Shown: positions 33,495 through 41,704 of the stretch, in pieces | How positions within the stretch are numbered: the stretch's first letter is position 1 | Layout of the letters: every line of letters starts with the position of its first letter | IMG/VR virus record: IMGVR_UViG_3300028384_001500 | Location: 1 to 64,000 of that record | Length of the DNA: 64,000 bases | Origin: a virus | Strand: one strand, 5' to 3' | Notes under the pieces: model-generated | Told to the model about the DNA's origin: nothing | What the model saw: only the letters and a program-made list of their open reading frames with translations | Databases searched by the model: none | Translations under genes and position numbers: made by a program

Positions 33495-34061
33495 TTACCA
33501 CCATGTATATTTGCTTTTACCGCCAAATAAGTGTGGGTATCGACCAATTCTACAAGCCCAGTAACCAGCTTTTGTTTTGTCTTTTTTATCTTTGCATTTA
33601 TGACGAGCAGCAAAAGATTTTCTACGGGCAGGATCTTTAAGACCGACAGACATTCCTTTTGCACCAAAAGAAACTTTTTTTACTTTGCCTGTTTTAGGGT
33701 TCTTGACATAGACATAAAACTTTTTGCTTCCGCCGCGCTTTGGCTTATTTAGTTGAACTTTTTTACCCTGATACTCGGCTTCATCCAGGGTTTCTAGATT
33801 GTCAATAGATTCATCTAATTCAGCAGGGATAGGGTAATCAAGGGGAACGTACCCACCATTAAATTCTCCGTATTCTCCTATGTCTGATGTTAATAAATCA
33901 TGATCATACTCATCAGCTTCTATAATTCCTGCGCGGTATGCTTTTTTGGCTTCTACAATAAAAGCAAAAAATGATTTTGAACCCGGCCTGTAAATACTTT
34001 CTCTAATCGGTAAATTATTATTAATATGATAATTCATACCTTCAGACAATAAAAAAGACAT
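33495..34061 (-). CDS. Conserved phage protein with RRKSFAARHxC and GYWACR motifs
   Basis: 188 residues. The C-terminal half is basic: KKFYVYVKNPKTGKVKKVSF, DPARRKSFAARHKCKDKKDK and AGYWACRIGRY, a combination I recognise from marine T4-like phages where it is a virion-associated protein of unknown role. The N-terminal half (SFLLSEGMNYHINNNLP, then EADEYDHDLL) is different and has an LLSE site. The start codon is embedded in a hairpin (see 34055-34080), which may limit translation. Confidence 0.65.
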   Translation of the reverse strand: MSFLLSEGMNYHINNNLPIRESIYRPGSKSFFAFIVEAKKAYRAGIIEADEYDHDLLTSDIGEYGEFNGGYVPLDYPIPAELDESIDNLETLDEAEYQGKKVQLNKPKRGGSKKFYVYVKNPKTGKVKKVSFGAKGMSVGLKDPARRKSFAARHKCKDKKDKTKAGYWACRIGRYPHLFGGKSKYTWW

Positions 34062-34080
34062 ACGCTACTCCATATGTCTT
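34055..34080 (-). promoter_or_regulatory. Hairpin over the ribosome-binding site and ATG of 33495-34061
   Basis: Minus-strand arms AAGACATA (34073-34080) and TATGTCTT (34055-34062) form an 8-bp stem; the loop holds GGAG and the 3' arm holds the ATG. A run of six T follows. It reads as both an intrinsic-terminator-like stem and a cover for the translation start. Confidence 0.6.
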
Positions 34081-34121
34081 AATTATCTTCTGTGTATTAT
34101 AAAATTAAAATATTTTAATAG

Positions 34122-34493
34122 TCAATGTTTACCATCAAAAGGATTGTCTCTTTTAAAATAATTTCTTCTTCTTCTAGCAGCATCCGGATCTTCTAAATCT
34201 AGTTCAGGTATTCCGTAATTACCAGACTTAAGTCCTTTTTCTTGTAATATTTTTCTTGCTTCTTCAGCCGGGTTTTCTGATGATCTAATTTTTTCCAAGT
34301 CTCTTCTGGTAAAAGCTTTTTTCATTCTTTCATCTAACATTTTGTGTGCATAAAGTATTGCTGCTGGAGTCCCAACAGCTAAAACAGCCATTGCAGCTTT
34401 AGCTAGTAAAGTTACCATACTAACCATATCACCTTCACTAATTACACCTTCGTTTAATAAAATTTTTTTAATTTGTCTTTTTGTAATTTTCAC
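34122..34493 (-). CDS. Tagged protein with a membrane segment
   Basis: 123 residues. Tag MKITKRQIKKILLNEGVISE with LNE and ISE sites. A hydrophobic stretch (MVTLLAKAAMAVLAVGTPAAILYA) could span a membrane, and the rest is charged helix (FTRRDLEKIRSSENPAEEAR). If cleaved after LNE, the membrane helix would be near the new N-terminus. Function unknown. Confidence 0.6.
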   Translation of the reverse strand: MKITKRQIKKILLNEGVISEGDMVSMVTLLAKAAMAVLAVGTPAAILYAHKMLDERMKKAFTRRDLEKIRSSENPAEEARKILQEKGLKSGNYGIPELDLEDPDAARRRRNYFKRDNPFDGKH

Positions 34494-34858
34494 TTTAGCT
34501 TTCTCCTGCTAAATTTTTTAATTTCCTCAAGTGATTCAAGGATTACTATTTTTACATCATTAACTTCAGATACACTTTGCATTTTGTGGCGTGCAGCATC
34601 AGTCCAGTAACCTTTTACTTCAATATATGTATCATGCTCAGGCAAGTAAAAATCAGGAATGTAGTTTCTTTTTCGACCGGTTTTTGAGAAGTACTTAAGC
34701 TTCATGTCTTCTCTACGATCCCACAATATCTTAAGATGATCTAGCCTCTCTGCCATGGCAACTTCCCATGTACTGTCCATAAGTACTTTACTTCCGTCTT
34801 TTCTTTCGTATAGTGACTGTTTACTCCACAACTTTTTCTTTTTCTTTTTTCTAGGCAT
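34490..34858 (-). CDS. Small PD-(D/E)xK endonuclease-like protein
   Basis: 122 residues from MPRKKKKKK; the ATG overlaps the stop of the preceding gene (TGATG), so the longer frame is not used. The core is MAERLDHLKI (Glu), YIPDFYL (Asp) and TYIEVKGYW (Glu-x-Lys), a PD-(D/E)xK arrangement like TnsA and phage resolvase-type nucleases. About 120 residues is normal for the simple phage versions. It sits among tagged genes but has no tag itself. Confidence 0.7.
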   Translation of the reverse strand: MPRKKKKKKLWSKQSLYERKDGSKVLMDSTWEVAMAERLDHLKILWDRREDMKLKYFSKTGRKRNYIPDFYLPEHDTYIEVKGYWTDAARHKMQSVSEVNDVKIVILESLEEIKKFSRRKLK

Positions 34859-35292
34859 CAGGTTGAAAAATACCAATTATCCCCTTCGGGTGTAGTTAAG
34901 ACCATGTCATCAACATTGACGACTATATAACCTAAATCAAATAAGTCTTGCAACATTAACTCAACGTGTTCCGATGTAAATTCACCAAAGTCACTGCCGC
35001 CTAGGAGACTATAGTCATTAGAAGAAAGACGTTCTAAGAATCTTGTACCTTCATCTACAACATTGTCGATATGAATACCATAACTACTATCCCAGTTATA
35101 GTCGTCACTACGCATTTCAATAAAACTAAATAGATCTTTTTTGCCTTCTTCATAGTGAGGGTGATTTCTTTCCAGCTGATCTGGGTGTATGCCTAACGTA
35201 ACTCGCATTGCATCTCGATCTAAAGGTCGCTTAGGTGTAAACTTGGTTTCTGCGATTAAACGTCTTAATTGTCTTCTTGTAATTTTTATCAA
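34858..35292 (-). CDS. Tagged protein, TTG start
   Basis: 144 residues starting at TTG (35292), six bases after GGGGGAG and overlapping the upstream stop (TTGA). Tag MIKITRRQLRRLIAETKFTP with IAE. The body is acidic and helical (DYNWDSSYGIHIDNVVDEGT). Its end holds the start of the nuclease gene. Function unknown. Confidence 0.6.
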   Translation of the reverse strand: MIKITRRQLRRLIAETKFTPKRPLDRDAMRVTLGIHPDQLERNHPHYEEGKKDLFSFIEMRSDDYNWDSSYGIHIDNVVDEGTRFLERLSSNDYSLLGGSDFGEFTSEHVELMLQDLFDLGYIVVNVDDMVLTTPEGDNWYFST

Positions 35293-35837
35293 AGATACTC
35301 CCCCACTTTTTCCATCGCCTTTTCATATTTATCAGCGAGGTATCCATCAGCTGGCTTAGGGCCATAGCTATATATATCATAACTATTGTAACCATGTTTG
35401 TCAGCTAAGTGATCGTGGATATGTTGATATATATCCATTCCTATTTCTCTAAAATCAAAAGCAGCGCTTCCTTGATCGAATATACTAATTCCTTGAGACT
35501 CTAATTCAACTATTTTTTGATAGCGCCTAATCAATTCATCTGTTAACTCATATGGGATCGGAATGGTTATTGTTTCGTTTGGTGACTGCCCATTTTTCAC
35601 AGCAACTGTATCTAAGGTGACACGGTTTGCAGCTTCGTATGTTCTTAAATCATCTACATAACTACGGTCTTCTGGGTAACCAAAAGAGTGGGCAAAAGAA
35701 TCAGCGTCTACCTCCAGATCTGACGAACTGGCAAAATCATCAATCTTGCCTAGTAGATCTTCACTAGGTACATTAGGAATACTAGGCTTGATTGTTGTTT
35801 CTATTAATCGTCTTAAGATGTTTCTTGTAATTTTCAT
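35289..35837 (-). CDS. Tagged protein of unknown function
   Basis: 182 residues. Tag MKITRNILRRLIETTIKPSI with LIE before Thr. The remainder is acidic and Tyr-rich near the end (KHGYNSYDIYSYGPKPADGY). GAGG lies 6 bases before the ATG, and a weak promoter of the window's class lies 20 bases upstream. Function unknown. Confidence 0.6.
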   Translation of the reverse strand: MKITRNILRRLIETTIKPSIPNVPSEDLLGKIDDFASSSDLEVDADSFAHSFGYPEDRSYVDDLRTYEAANRVTLDTVAVKNGQSPNETITIPIPYELTDELIRRYQKIVELESQGISIFDQGSAAFDFREIGMDIYQHIHDHLADKHGYNSYDIYSYGPKPADGYLADKYEKAMEKVGEYL

Positions 35838-35857
35838 TGTAACCTCTGATGACTATA

Positions 35858-35885
35858 ATTATACAGATCACTATGAAAAATTAAA
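35858..35885 (-). promoter_or_regulatory. Possible promoter, TTTAAT-N16-TATAAT
   Basis: TATAAT (35858-35863) is perfect; the -35 box TTTAAT (35880-35885) has one mismatch; spacer is 16. Start expected ~35851, 14 bases before the ATG at 35837. It lies just after the homing endonuclease stop. Confidence 0.45.
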
Positions 35886-35910
35886 AAAATGGTGGACCGC
35901 GTGGGAGTAG

Positions 35911-36624
35911 TCACTCTTTAACATCGTAATACTTCACTATTCTTGGTGTTCTATTTGCTAACTCTTTTTTGACAATATTGAATGTTTGCTGAAGATTGTA
36001 TTTTGTATTGTCAATTCTTATTAGTACTTTGCTGTTTTCTTTGGCGTATTCTTCTTTAAGTGTGTCAGTCTTTTTTGTATTTTCAAAGTCATGTTTTTCA
36101 AATACTTTTTCAAAATGCCAAATGCCGTCACATTCAATTAAAAATAAATTATCTTTTGATGCGATATCAAAATCAATCCTTCTGTTATTAAACTTAATAT
36201 TGTGATGGCGCTTGAATTCGTCGCCTAACATTTTAGCCAGTGATCTTTCAAGTTTTGATGAAAATCTTTTGCAACTGGCAGGTTTGCCCATCTGTTCTTT
36301 CCAACTTTTATTATTTAAAGCTGCTTTACTTAGTTTTTCTTTTGTTTCTTTTAAATACGATCCTGCCCTTGATCGATTACCACAACTTCTTGAACATGTT
36401 TTCTTGTAGCCCTTTTCACCTGGCTGCTTTCCTTTTCTTCTTCTAAATACTGTTTCGCATATTGGACAGTTAACATCTTCAAATCTTTCCGGTCTAGAGC
36501 TTTTCTCTTTTAGAGACTGATACCCTTCTTTGCTAAATTTTTCTTCTTTGTGTTGCCATCTGACATGATTTGCTTTAGCCTGAAAAGTTTTAAATTCCTT
36601 ATTGCATTCTTGACATTTATACAT
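35911..36624 (-). CDS. Free-standing homing endonuclease-like protein with two zinc-binding N-terminal modules
   Basis: 237 residues from MYKCQECNKEF, with GGAGGA 8 bases upstream. An N-terminal C2H2 finger (YKCQECNKEF, HVRWQH) and a second cysteine set (NCPICETVF, CSRSCG) are DNA-binding modules. The C-terminal domain has KSKLERSLAKML, RRIDFDIAS and LFLIECDGIWHF, resembling the Vsr/EDxHD nuclease fold of phage homing endonucleases. It sits immediately downstream of the tmRNA gene, like the Seg/Mob genes of T4. Its ribosome-binding site is in a hairpin. Target is unknown; the tmRNA 3' end is a candidate (see direct repeat finding). Confidence 0.75.
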   Translation of the reverse strand: MYKCQECNKEFKTFQAKANHVRWQHKEEKFSKEGYQSLKEKSSRPERFEDVNCPICETVFRRRKGKQPGEKGYKKTCSRSCGNRSRAGSYLKETKEKLSKAALNNKSWKEQMGKPASCKRFSSKLERSLAKMLGDEFKRHHNIKFNNRRIDFDIASKDNLFLIECDGIWHFEKVFEKHDFENTKKTDTLKEEYAKENSKVLIRIDNTKYNLQQTFNIVKKELANRTPRIVKYYDVKE

Positions 36625-36660
36625 AAAAAAGTCCTCCAATATTATTATATATCAGAGGAC
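36625..36660 (-). terminator. tmRNA terminator that also hides the endonuclease ribosome-binding site
   Basis: Minus-strand stem GTCCTC (36655-36660) and GAGGAC (36631-36636) with an 18-base loop, followed by six T. GGAGGA, the ribosome-binding site of the endonuclease (ATG 36624), is the 3' arm. It can end the tmRNA transcript and block endonuclease translation from read-through RNA. Confidence 0.7.
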
Positions 36661-36680
36661 CCACTAAGTTTCCAAAAAAG

Positions 36681-37040
36681 TGGACCGCAGCAGAATCGAA
36701 CTGCTGTCCGCAATAGTCTTGGTTCTAGTCATTCACAAGCTTAGTTATCTTTTTTCTCCTGATAACAGGGATAGTCACCTCTTTCCACCAACTCTAGGTA
36801 ACATTGAGTTCCCACCTCATACTACGAGGATAACCATTTTAGTCATGATATATCGCCTCGACTAACTGGCTAACCTCTTGTTTTTCACCGGAAGAGATAC
36901 CGGCGTTGATTAAGCAGCTAAAGCTACTGACTCAAAGTGTGCGTTATTGTTTGCAACTAAATTGTTTGAACTGTTAAGGTCGAGTCTCACCTGCTTGCAC
37001 TGTCTCCTTGATTCTATTCCGTCGAAGCCATTAGCGGCCC
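36681..37040 (-). ncRNA. ssrA: tmRNA
   Basis: About 360 bases. The 5' end GGGCCGCTAATGGCTTCGACGG has the conserved TTCGACGG; the 3' end GACAGCAGTTCGATTCTGCTG with GCGGTCC forms the T arm and pairs with GGGCCGC as a 7-bp acceptor stem (one G-U). The tag frame begins at a GCA resume codon (36952-36954) after TTTAGTT and reads ANNNAHFESVALAA then TAA (36910-36912), ending in the ALAA degron. tmRNA with SmpB rescues stalled ribosomes and tags the peptide. Promoter at 37051-37078 starts 4 bases before the 5' end. Confidence 0.92.
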
Positions 37041-37050
37041 ATATATTTTT

Positions 37051-37078
37051 ATTATACTATATCTATGTTGATATTACA
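37051..37078 (-). promoter_or_regulatory. Phage promoter for tmRNA, TGTAAT-N16-TATAAT
   Basis: Perfect TGTAAT (37073-37078) and TATAAT (37051-37056) on the minus strand, 16 bases apart. The expected start (~37044) fits the mature tmRNA 5' end at 37040, which supports the motif as a real promoter. Confidence 0.78.
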
Positions 37079-37156
37079 TTAAATAAATTACTAATATGTA
37101 GAAGACTTATGAATATAACCATCATATTCCTTATTTGCCTTTAATATCTATACTAC

Positions 37157-38428
37157 TTACTTATCAAATGAAGTGTAAGATGGGTCAAGTGAATCTACGC
37201 TGACGTCGCTAAGTACTTCACTTATTCTAATATTGCTAATGTTTGTTTCAAATTGATGTGCTGCCAAGCCCACATCTAAATTCATGTCTTTACCGCCAAT
37301 ATCAAGTGCAACTAATTCACCGTCAGCTCTTCTTCCAAATTGTTCCTCATGAATATCACGCCATGTTAATGGGTCAATATTTTTTTCAGGATCGCCTGAC
37401 TTAAGTATGATTTCATCAATTAAGTTTAAGATATCTAAGTAGTCCTCGTATAAAAGACTGTTTTTGTTCATTGGCAGTTTCTTTCTTTGTCTTATTCTTT
37501 GGTTTTTTAAATGATCAATAAAAATTTGATTAAACTGATGAACTTCAGGAAAATTATTAACTATACCTAATACATTTAAAAATAACATTTTTAGTGTAAG
37601 AGGACTTCCGTTGGTTGTTTTAACTAAAGCCTCACCTGTTTCTTTACCGTGTGTAGAAAATAAATTATTGACTTCACTAGCAATTCTTCTTACATGTTTA
37701 GGAGGTGTGTTAGGATTGCTAATGTAATTTATAAGTTGTTGAAACGTACTAAGATTATATTTTTTTAAAAATCTTAAACCACTGTAACCCGCTTTAAGTA
37801 TATCTTGATAAACAGCTTCAATCTGATTTGCAATTGTATTTCCTAAACTATATAACGCAATTATATCATTAAATTTAGTAAACCTTATTTGTATAAATTT
37901 TGCTAATTCAATGTCTATATTTTTAAAAACAAATCGATCAGGAATAATTCTTTCCATTATTATGTAGTAAAGTCTATTTATTTGATAGTTTTTATTGCTT
38001 TTGTTGTGAGTCGACCCACGCTTCCAATATACAACCGGTTGATCCAAGTTAATAACACCTTTTGAATAAACTTTTGCAGTTTTTTCATGACTATTGGAAA
38101 CAAAACCTAGGTTTTTAGCAGAGTTGTCAATTGAATGAAATAACTTAATAACTTTAAAATCGTCTAGTGAAACAACAATACCTTCTGCACCGCTAGCAAC
38201 AATCCTAGGCATGTGCATCCGATTCTCAAAGCGAGGAAGTCTTTCTATGTCAGCTAGGTAATCAACAATTTTTTCTGCTAAAGGCGCATTAAGTGACCAA
38301 CCTTTATCGTGTGAAGGATCACTAGCAGCACTAGCGTCGTATAAATAAAAATTCTCACTAAGCAAATTTAACCTTTTACTTATTGATTCGCGTATTAATC
38401 CCCTTATTATGTTTTTTAAATTAGCCAA
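37157..38428 (-). CDS. Tagged protein kinase-like protein
   Basis: 423 residues. Tag MANLKNIIRGLIRESISKRL with IRE and, later, LLSE sites. The middle looks kinase-like: ASGAEGIVV (glycine loop, 79-86), KVIKLF (Lys95), hinge-like YYIIMERII (154-162), and WRDIHEEQFG with Asp358 followed by VALDIGG with Asp376, which match the HRDxxxxN and DFG elements (Gln replaces Asn). About 195 residues lie between hinge and catalytic loop, longer than usual, so an insertion must be assumed. If packaged, it could modify host proteins early, as T4 Alt does. Kinase activity is inferred from motif order. Confidence 0.5.
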   Translation of the reverse strand: MANLKNIIRGLIRESISKRLNLLSENFYLYDASAASDPSHDKGWSLNAPLAEKIVDYLADIERLPRFENRMHMPRIVASGAEGIVVSLDDFKVIKLFHSIDNSAKNLGFVSNSHEKTAKVYSKGVINLDQPVVYWKRGSTHNKSNKNYQINRLYYIIMERIIPDRFVFKNIDIELAKFIQIRFTKFNDIIALYSLGNTIANQIEAVYQDILKAGYSGLRFLKKYNLSTFQQLINYISNPNTPPKHVRRIASEVNNLFSTHGKETGEALVKTTNGSPLTLKMLFLNVLGIVNNFPEVHQFNQIFIDHLKNQRIRQRKKLPMNKNSLLYEDYLDILNLIDEIILKSGDPEKNIDPLTWRDIHEEQFGRRADGELVALDIGGKDMNLDVGLAAHQFETNISNIRISEVLSDVSVDSLDPSYTSFDK

Positions 38429-38447
38429 AATCTCTCCACGAATATAT

Positions 38448-38455
38448 TATAAATA
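38448..38455 (+). promoter_or_regulatory. T4-late-like box TATAAATA
   Basis: A single exact match to the T4 late promoter core, 38 bases before the ATG of the plus-strand gene at 38493. No second copy was found, and the surroundings are very AT-rich, so this may be chance. Confidence 0.3.
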
Positions 38456-38492
38456 TTTTTTATTATAGTAAGTATCCATATAAAATGTTAAT

Positions 38493-38792
38493 ATGAATAA
38501 ACACCTTTATGTAATACAATCAGATGTAACAGGCGCAATAAAAATAGGTATGAGTAAAAACCCTCAAAGCAGATTACGACAGTTACAAACCGGTTCACCG
38601 TACAAACTTAAACTACTAACCATAGTAAAAGGCAAAGGGAGCTTAGAAAAGTCTCTGCATGAATCTCTAAAACCTTATAAACAGTCTTGCAAGGGAGAAT
38701 GGTTTGATTTTGAATGTACGGGCTCTTTTCCAATTTGGTTAAGCGAAATGGTCGACTGGGACATTGCAAATGTTTGGTGGGATAAAAGTTAA
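38493..38792 (+). CDS. T5orf172/GIY-YIG-like small nuclease-type protein
   Basis: 99 residues. HLYVIQSDVTGAIKIGMSKN has the YVI and IGMS strands of the GIY-YIG-like T5orf172/Mug113 family; RLRQLQTGSPYKLKLL, a central Lys-Ser-Leu helix and CKGEWFDF complete the small fold. Family members include nucleases and domains attached to phage regulators. A lone plus-strand gene converging on the HAD gene with a 4-base overlap of stops. Activity unproven. Confidence 0.75.
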   Translation: MNKHLYVIQSDVTGAIKIGMSKNPQSRLRQLQTGSPYKLKLLTIVKGKGSLEKSLHESLKPYKQSCKGEWFDFECTGSFPIWLSEMVDWDIANVWWDKS

Positions 38793-39460
38793 CTAGATAA
38801 TATTGCTTGAAGTTGTTGGATTGTTTGTTGACTGTTGCCAGTCACATGAAGTATTCCCAATCCACCTCTGGAATTCCACTGTAAAATTGTTTCTTCCTTG
38901 TCATCGATTAAAATGTTAGGAGTTCCTGTTTGTGATACGGCGTAGTTTTGTTTTTCATCTGCTGGGACAATGACTATTTCAGTTGGTTGCGGTGTAAGAT
39001 TTTCTTGTACCCACATTATTTTACCTTGCTCGGCTGGCATGCCTTTTGTACTTCTAATTGGTGCGCTAAGAATATTAACAGTTAGGCCTAAAGATGTAAT
39101 AAAAGGCCACAACATATCAGTACCGTCAGTTAGCTTCGGTAAGTTGTAAAAGAATTGACCCGGATCCTGAACAACAACAGAATATTTAAGGCGTTTTATT
39201 AGTTTAACAGCATCAATATCTGATCCTACAGGAACTCTAAAGTCTGGGCCGAAAGCTGTCATAACTTTACTTATTCCTTTTCTTAAAGATTTTGATGCGA
39301 TATGCCCGCCGCTAGAAGCAAAATTCAAGTACTCATTCATCTTCAACACAACACCGGTGTTAAAATCAGCAATGACCCCATCCATATCACAGTATATTTG
39401 ATGTTGAGCACCTAATGATTCTGTTATCAAAGCCTTAAGTTGATTTCGTGTTATTTTCAA
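38789..39460 (-). CDS. Tagged HAD phosphatase, 5'(3')-nucleotidase-like
   Basis: 223 residues. Tag MKITRNQLKALITESLGAQH (ITE before Ser), then the HAD motif IYCDMDGVIADF with Asp25 and Asp27, and C-terminal NILIDDKEETILQWNSRGGL, as in 5'-deoxyribonucleotidases (NT5C-like). These remove phosphate from deoxynucleotides. The tag directly precedes the enzyme domain, so trimming would leave a working enzyme. A candidate packaged enzyme that acts on host nucleotides at once on entry. Confidence 0.75.
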   Translation of the reverse strand: MKITRNQLKALITESLGAQHQIYCDMDGVIADFNTGVVLKMNEYLNFASSGGHIASKSLRKGISKVMTAFGPDFRVPVGSDIDAVKLIKRLKYSVVVQDPGQFFYNLPKLTDGTDMLWPFITSLGLTVNILSAPIRSTKGMPAEQGKIMWVQENLTPQPTEIVIVPADEKQNYAVSQTGTPNILIDDKEETILQWNSRGGLGILHVTGNSQQTIQQLQAILSS

Positions 39461-39472
39461 AACTACCTCGCT

Positions 39473-40168
39473 TTATGGCATATGGTAACTAATGTTGTAC
39501 TCATATAATATTTCTTGCATTTCTATTAACCAATCTGTTATATAAGTCATTGGATCACCTTTGCGTGTCATTGAATAATTCCCATAAGTATATTGTCCGT
39601 CTACTAGATCTCTAGCAGCAGAAAGAAGTTTTATTCTATGACGAGCTAATTTTGACAAACCCTCAATTATTTTTTCTTCTGCATCACGAAATGCCTGACC
39701 TTTTATTCCTTGTGACCTTAAACCTTCGTAAAAACTTGGATATATGTCTCCTGTTCGTAATCTACGAAGTACTCCCTGCTTATTCATATACTTGCTAACG
39801 TCCCTTATTCTACTATTAAGCATTTTAAAAACAGTGTCGCCAAAGGGAGGCAAAATGTGTCTACTATATACATTTGCGTACGCATTTCCGGAGTTATAAT
39901 GATAATTGTCTTGATAATATCTTAGAATCTCTTGATTAGTTTGGGCATTAATAAGTTCCCGATCGATTGGCTGCCCAAACTGCTGATGTAACTTAATTGC
40001 TGCTTTTACTAGTGCCATGTCACCATTGTTTCCTGGGTTTGGCTCGAGTTTGTGAGGAATACCTAGCTGCTTAAGTTTAAGCTTTCTTGGGCCTCGTTTT
40101 CTTTCGCCTGTTTCCTTAATGATACTTTTCTTTATCATTCTTTTAATTTTATTTTTTGAAATTTTCAT
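39473..40168 (-). CDS. Tagged basic protein
   Basis: 231 residues from MKISKNKIKRMIKKSIIKET, the ATG that follows AAAGGAG; an earlier in-frame ATG (40201) overlaps the preceding gene. IKE before Thr is a possible cleavage site. Basic, mainly helical body (VFKMLNSRIRDVSKYMNKQG, RRLRTGDIY). No family recognised. Confidence 0.6.
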   Translation of the reverse strand: MKISKNKIKRMIKKSIIKETGERKRGPRKLKLKQLGIPHKLEPNPGNNGDMALVKAAIKLHQQFGQPIDRELINAQTNQEILRYYQDNYHYNSGNAYANVYSRHILPPFGDTVFKMLNSRIRDVSKYMNKQGVLRRLRTGDIYPSFYEGLRSQGIKGQAFRDAEEKIIEGLSKLARHRIKLLSAARDLVDGQYTYGNYSMTRKGDPMTYITDWLIEMQEILYEYNISYHMP

Positions 40169-40181
40169 CGTTAAATCTCCT

Positions 40182-41129
40182 TTATTTGACAATGTCTGCA
40201 CTAGCTAAATGACCGTTAACAACAATTAATTTACCTTTTATGTAGTTATCAAACCATTTTGCAACTTCTGATACTTTTTGCTTTAAATTCTTAAGATACT
40301 CAACTTCATAGTCAGTTAACCCAGCAATATTAAGTCTTAATCCATTTTTTGTTAAAAGTTCTTGACAAACCATTTCTGCTAGATCATCATTTAAAAAATA
40401 ATTTCTATATTGCTCTTGTTGATGAGGTACTGGACCTTTTCTTTGGGTTATTGCGCTTTTCATCGTAAGAATGTCGATTACTCGCTTACTAAAACCCGGG
40501 CTAGTATTTTGTAAATTTCCTATATCATGACCTAGCTTTGTAAGCTTATTTCTCATTAATTCACTATCAAAAATAGCATGCATTATCATCCAAGGCGTCA
40601 TTTGAAACTTGTGATTTCCAATATTAATAAAGTCTGTTTGATAATAAATAATGCAATCGTTGTCCTCTATTGTCGATAAATCAATATCAGGTTTGACTTT
40701 TTTAAGAAAGTTTTTTGCACTTTGATTTAAAGGCGATATTTTTAATCGACTGTCAAAGTTACCTCTTTGCCTACCAACAAACTTATTAAACTGACTTTTT
40801 GAGATTGTCCCGTTTTTAAAACAAAATGATCCAATCTGAGCAAGAACGCATACTTTTGCGTTCATGTACCCGAATCTTTTTTCTGCTTCTTTGTTAAATG
40901 AACTGCCTTTCGCGTAAACTGACGCTGCTTTTTTTTGTTTGTTCATTCTTTTAATTGCACCTGGATCAAATACCGGCCTTTCGTAGTCACCTAGAAATTC
41001 ATAATTGTCTGTTGCAGCTATCTTATTAAAAGAAGAAAATTGATCATCAGCAGAATCGACAGTCCCTAGATTTTTTTTAAACGCCATTTCTCTTATTATT
41101 TGTCGTAGCTGTCTTCTAGTTATTTTCAT
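40182..41129 (-). CDS. Tagged protein of unknown function
   Basis: 315 residues. Tag MKITRRQLRQIIREMAFKKN with IRE. Lys-rich with several aromatic-rich strands (CIIYYQTDFINIGNHKFQMT) and a helical C-terminus (EYLKNLKQKVSEVAKWFDNY). No motif recognised. Overlaps the upstream gene by 4 bases. Confidence 0.6.
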   Translation of the reverse strand: MKITRRQLRQIIREMAFKKNLGTVDSADDQFSSFNKIAATDNYEFLGDYERPVFDPGAIKRMNKQKKAASVYAKGSSFNKEAEKRFGYMNAKVCVLAQIGSFCFKNGTISKSQFNKFVGRQRGNFDSRLKISPLNQSAKNFLKKVKPDIDLSTIEDNDCIIYYQTDFINIGNHKFQMTPWMIMHAIFDSELMRNKLTKLGHDIGNLQNTSPGFSKRVIDILTMKSAITQRKGPVPHQQEQYRNYFLNDDLAEMVCQELLTKNGLRLNIAGLTDYEVEYLKNLKQKVSEVAKWFDNYIKGKLIVVNGHLASADIVK

Positions 41130-41692
41130 TTGTCTTCTTTACCTCCACTTTCGCTAGCATATTTAACGCCCATGATAGTACCAATAATACTGAATGAGTT
41201 CGTTAGAAGTATACCAAGTAAATTTGACCAGGTATTACCAATTAATGTCGTATCAGCACCTGCACCTTTAGTGTATAAAGCGACAATATACAGTATTGAC
41301 GTCATTATACCTACACCTACGATTATCCAAAGGGCAACATTGACAATATTTCCGATTAGTTCAAATTGTGTTTTCTTTTGCATAAGGTCTAAATCGTTTA
41401 ATGCAGCATCTTTTGCGCCTTCAGCCTGTGCAAGTGCTTCTTTCAATTCAACCATTAATGCATCGTTTTCTTTTGCTTTGGCTGCTAATTGCTTATTTTG
41501 ATCCTGAACTTGTCTAGTGATCTCTAATCGCTTCTTTCTGGTTTCATTGTCCTTTTCTTTCGCCTCAACAAGATATTTTTTAAAGTCTTCGTCTTCTGTT
41601 TTAATGACTTTAATAATGTTACCTTCAAGGTACACACGTCTTTCTTTAGCCAGATCTAAAAGCTGTTTTATGTCTTCTTTACAAAAATTCAT
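41126..41692 (-). CDS. Coiled-coil and two-membrane-segment protein
   Basis: 188 residues. A charged coiled coil over 1-110 (KKRLEITRQVQDQNKQLAAK) is followed by two membrane segments (IGNIVNVALWIIVGVGIMTS and LLGILLTNSFSIIGTIMGVK) and a short charged tail. It could be a holin, a membrane anchor or a sensor partner. Not tagged although it lies between tagged genes. Confidence 0.6.
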   Translation of the reverse strand: MNFCKEDIKQLLDLAKERRVYLEGNIIKVIKTEDEDFKKYLVEAKEKDNETRKKRLEITRQVQDQNKQLAAKAKENDALMVELKEALAQAEGAKDAALNDLDLMQKKTQFELIGNIVNVALWIIVGVGIMTSILYIVALYTKGAGADTTLIGNTWSNLLGILLTNSFSIIGTIMGVKYASESGGKEDK

Positions 41693-41704
41693 TTTTTATT
41701 CTTT

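Noticed and set aside
33494-33667. N-terminal extension of giant paralogue C
   Set aside because: It lies inside the upstream gene in another frame; the GTG at 33493 restores the shared tag and has a ribosome-binding site.
38448-38455. T4-type late promoter as a general rule for this phage
   Set aside because: Only one exact TATAAATA was found upstream of a gene, in very AT-rich DNA, so a T4-like late system cannot be claimed.
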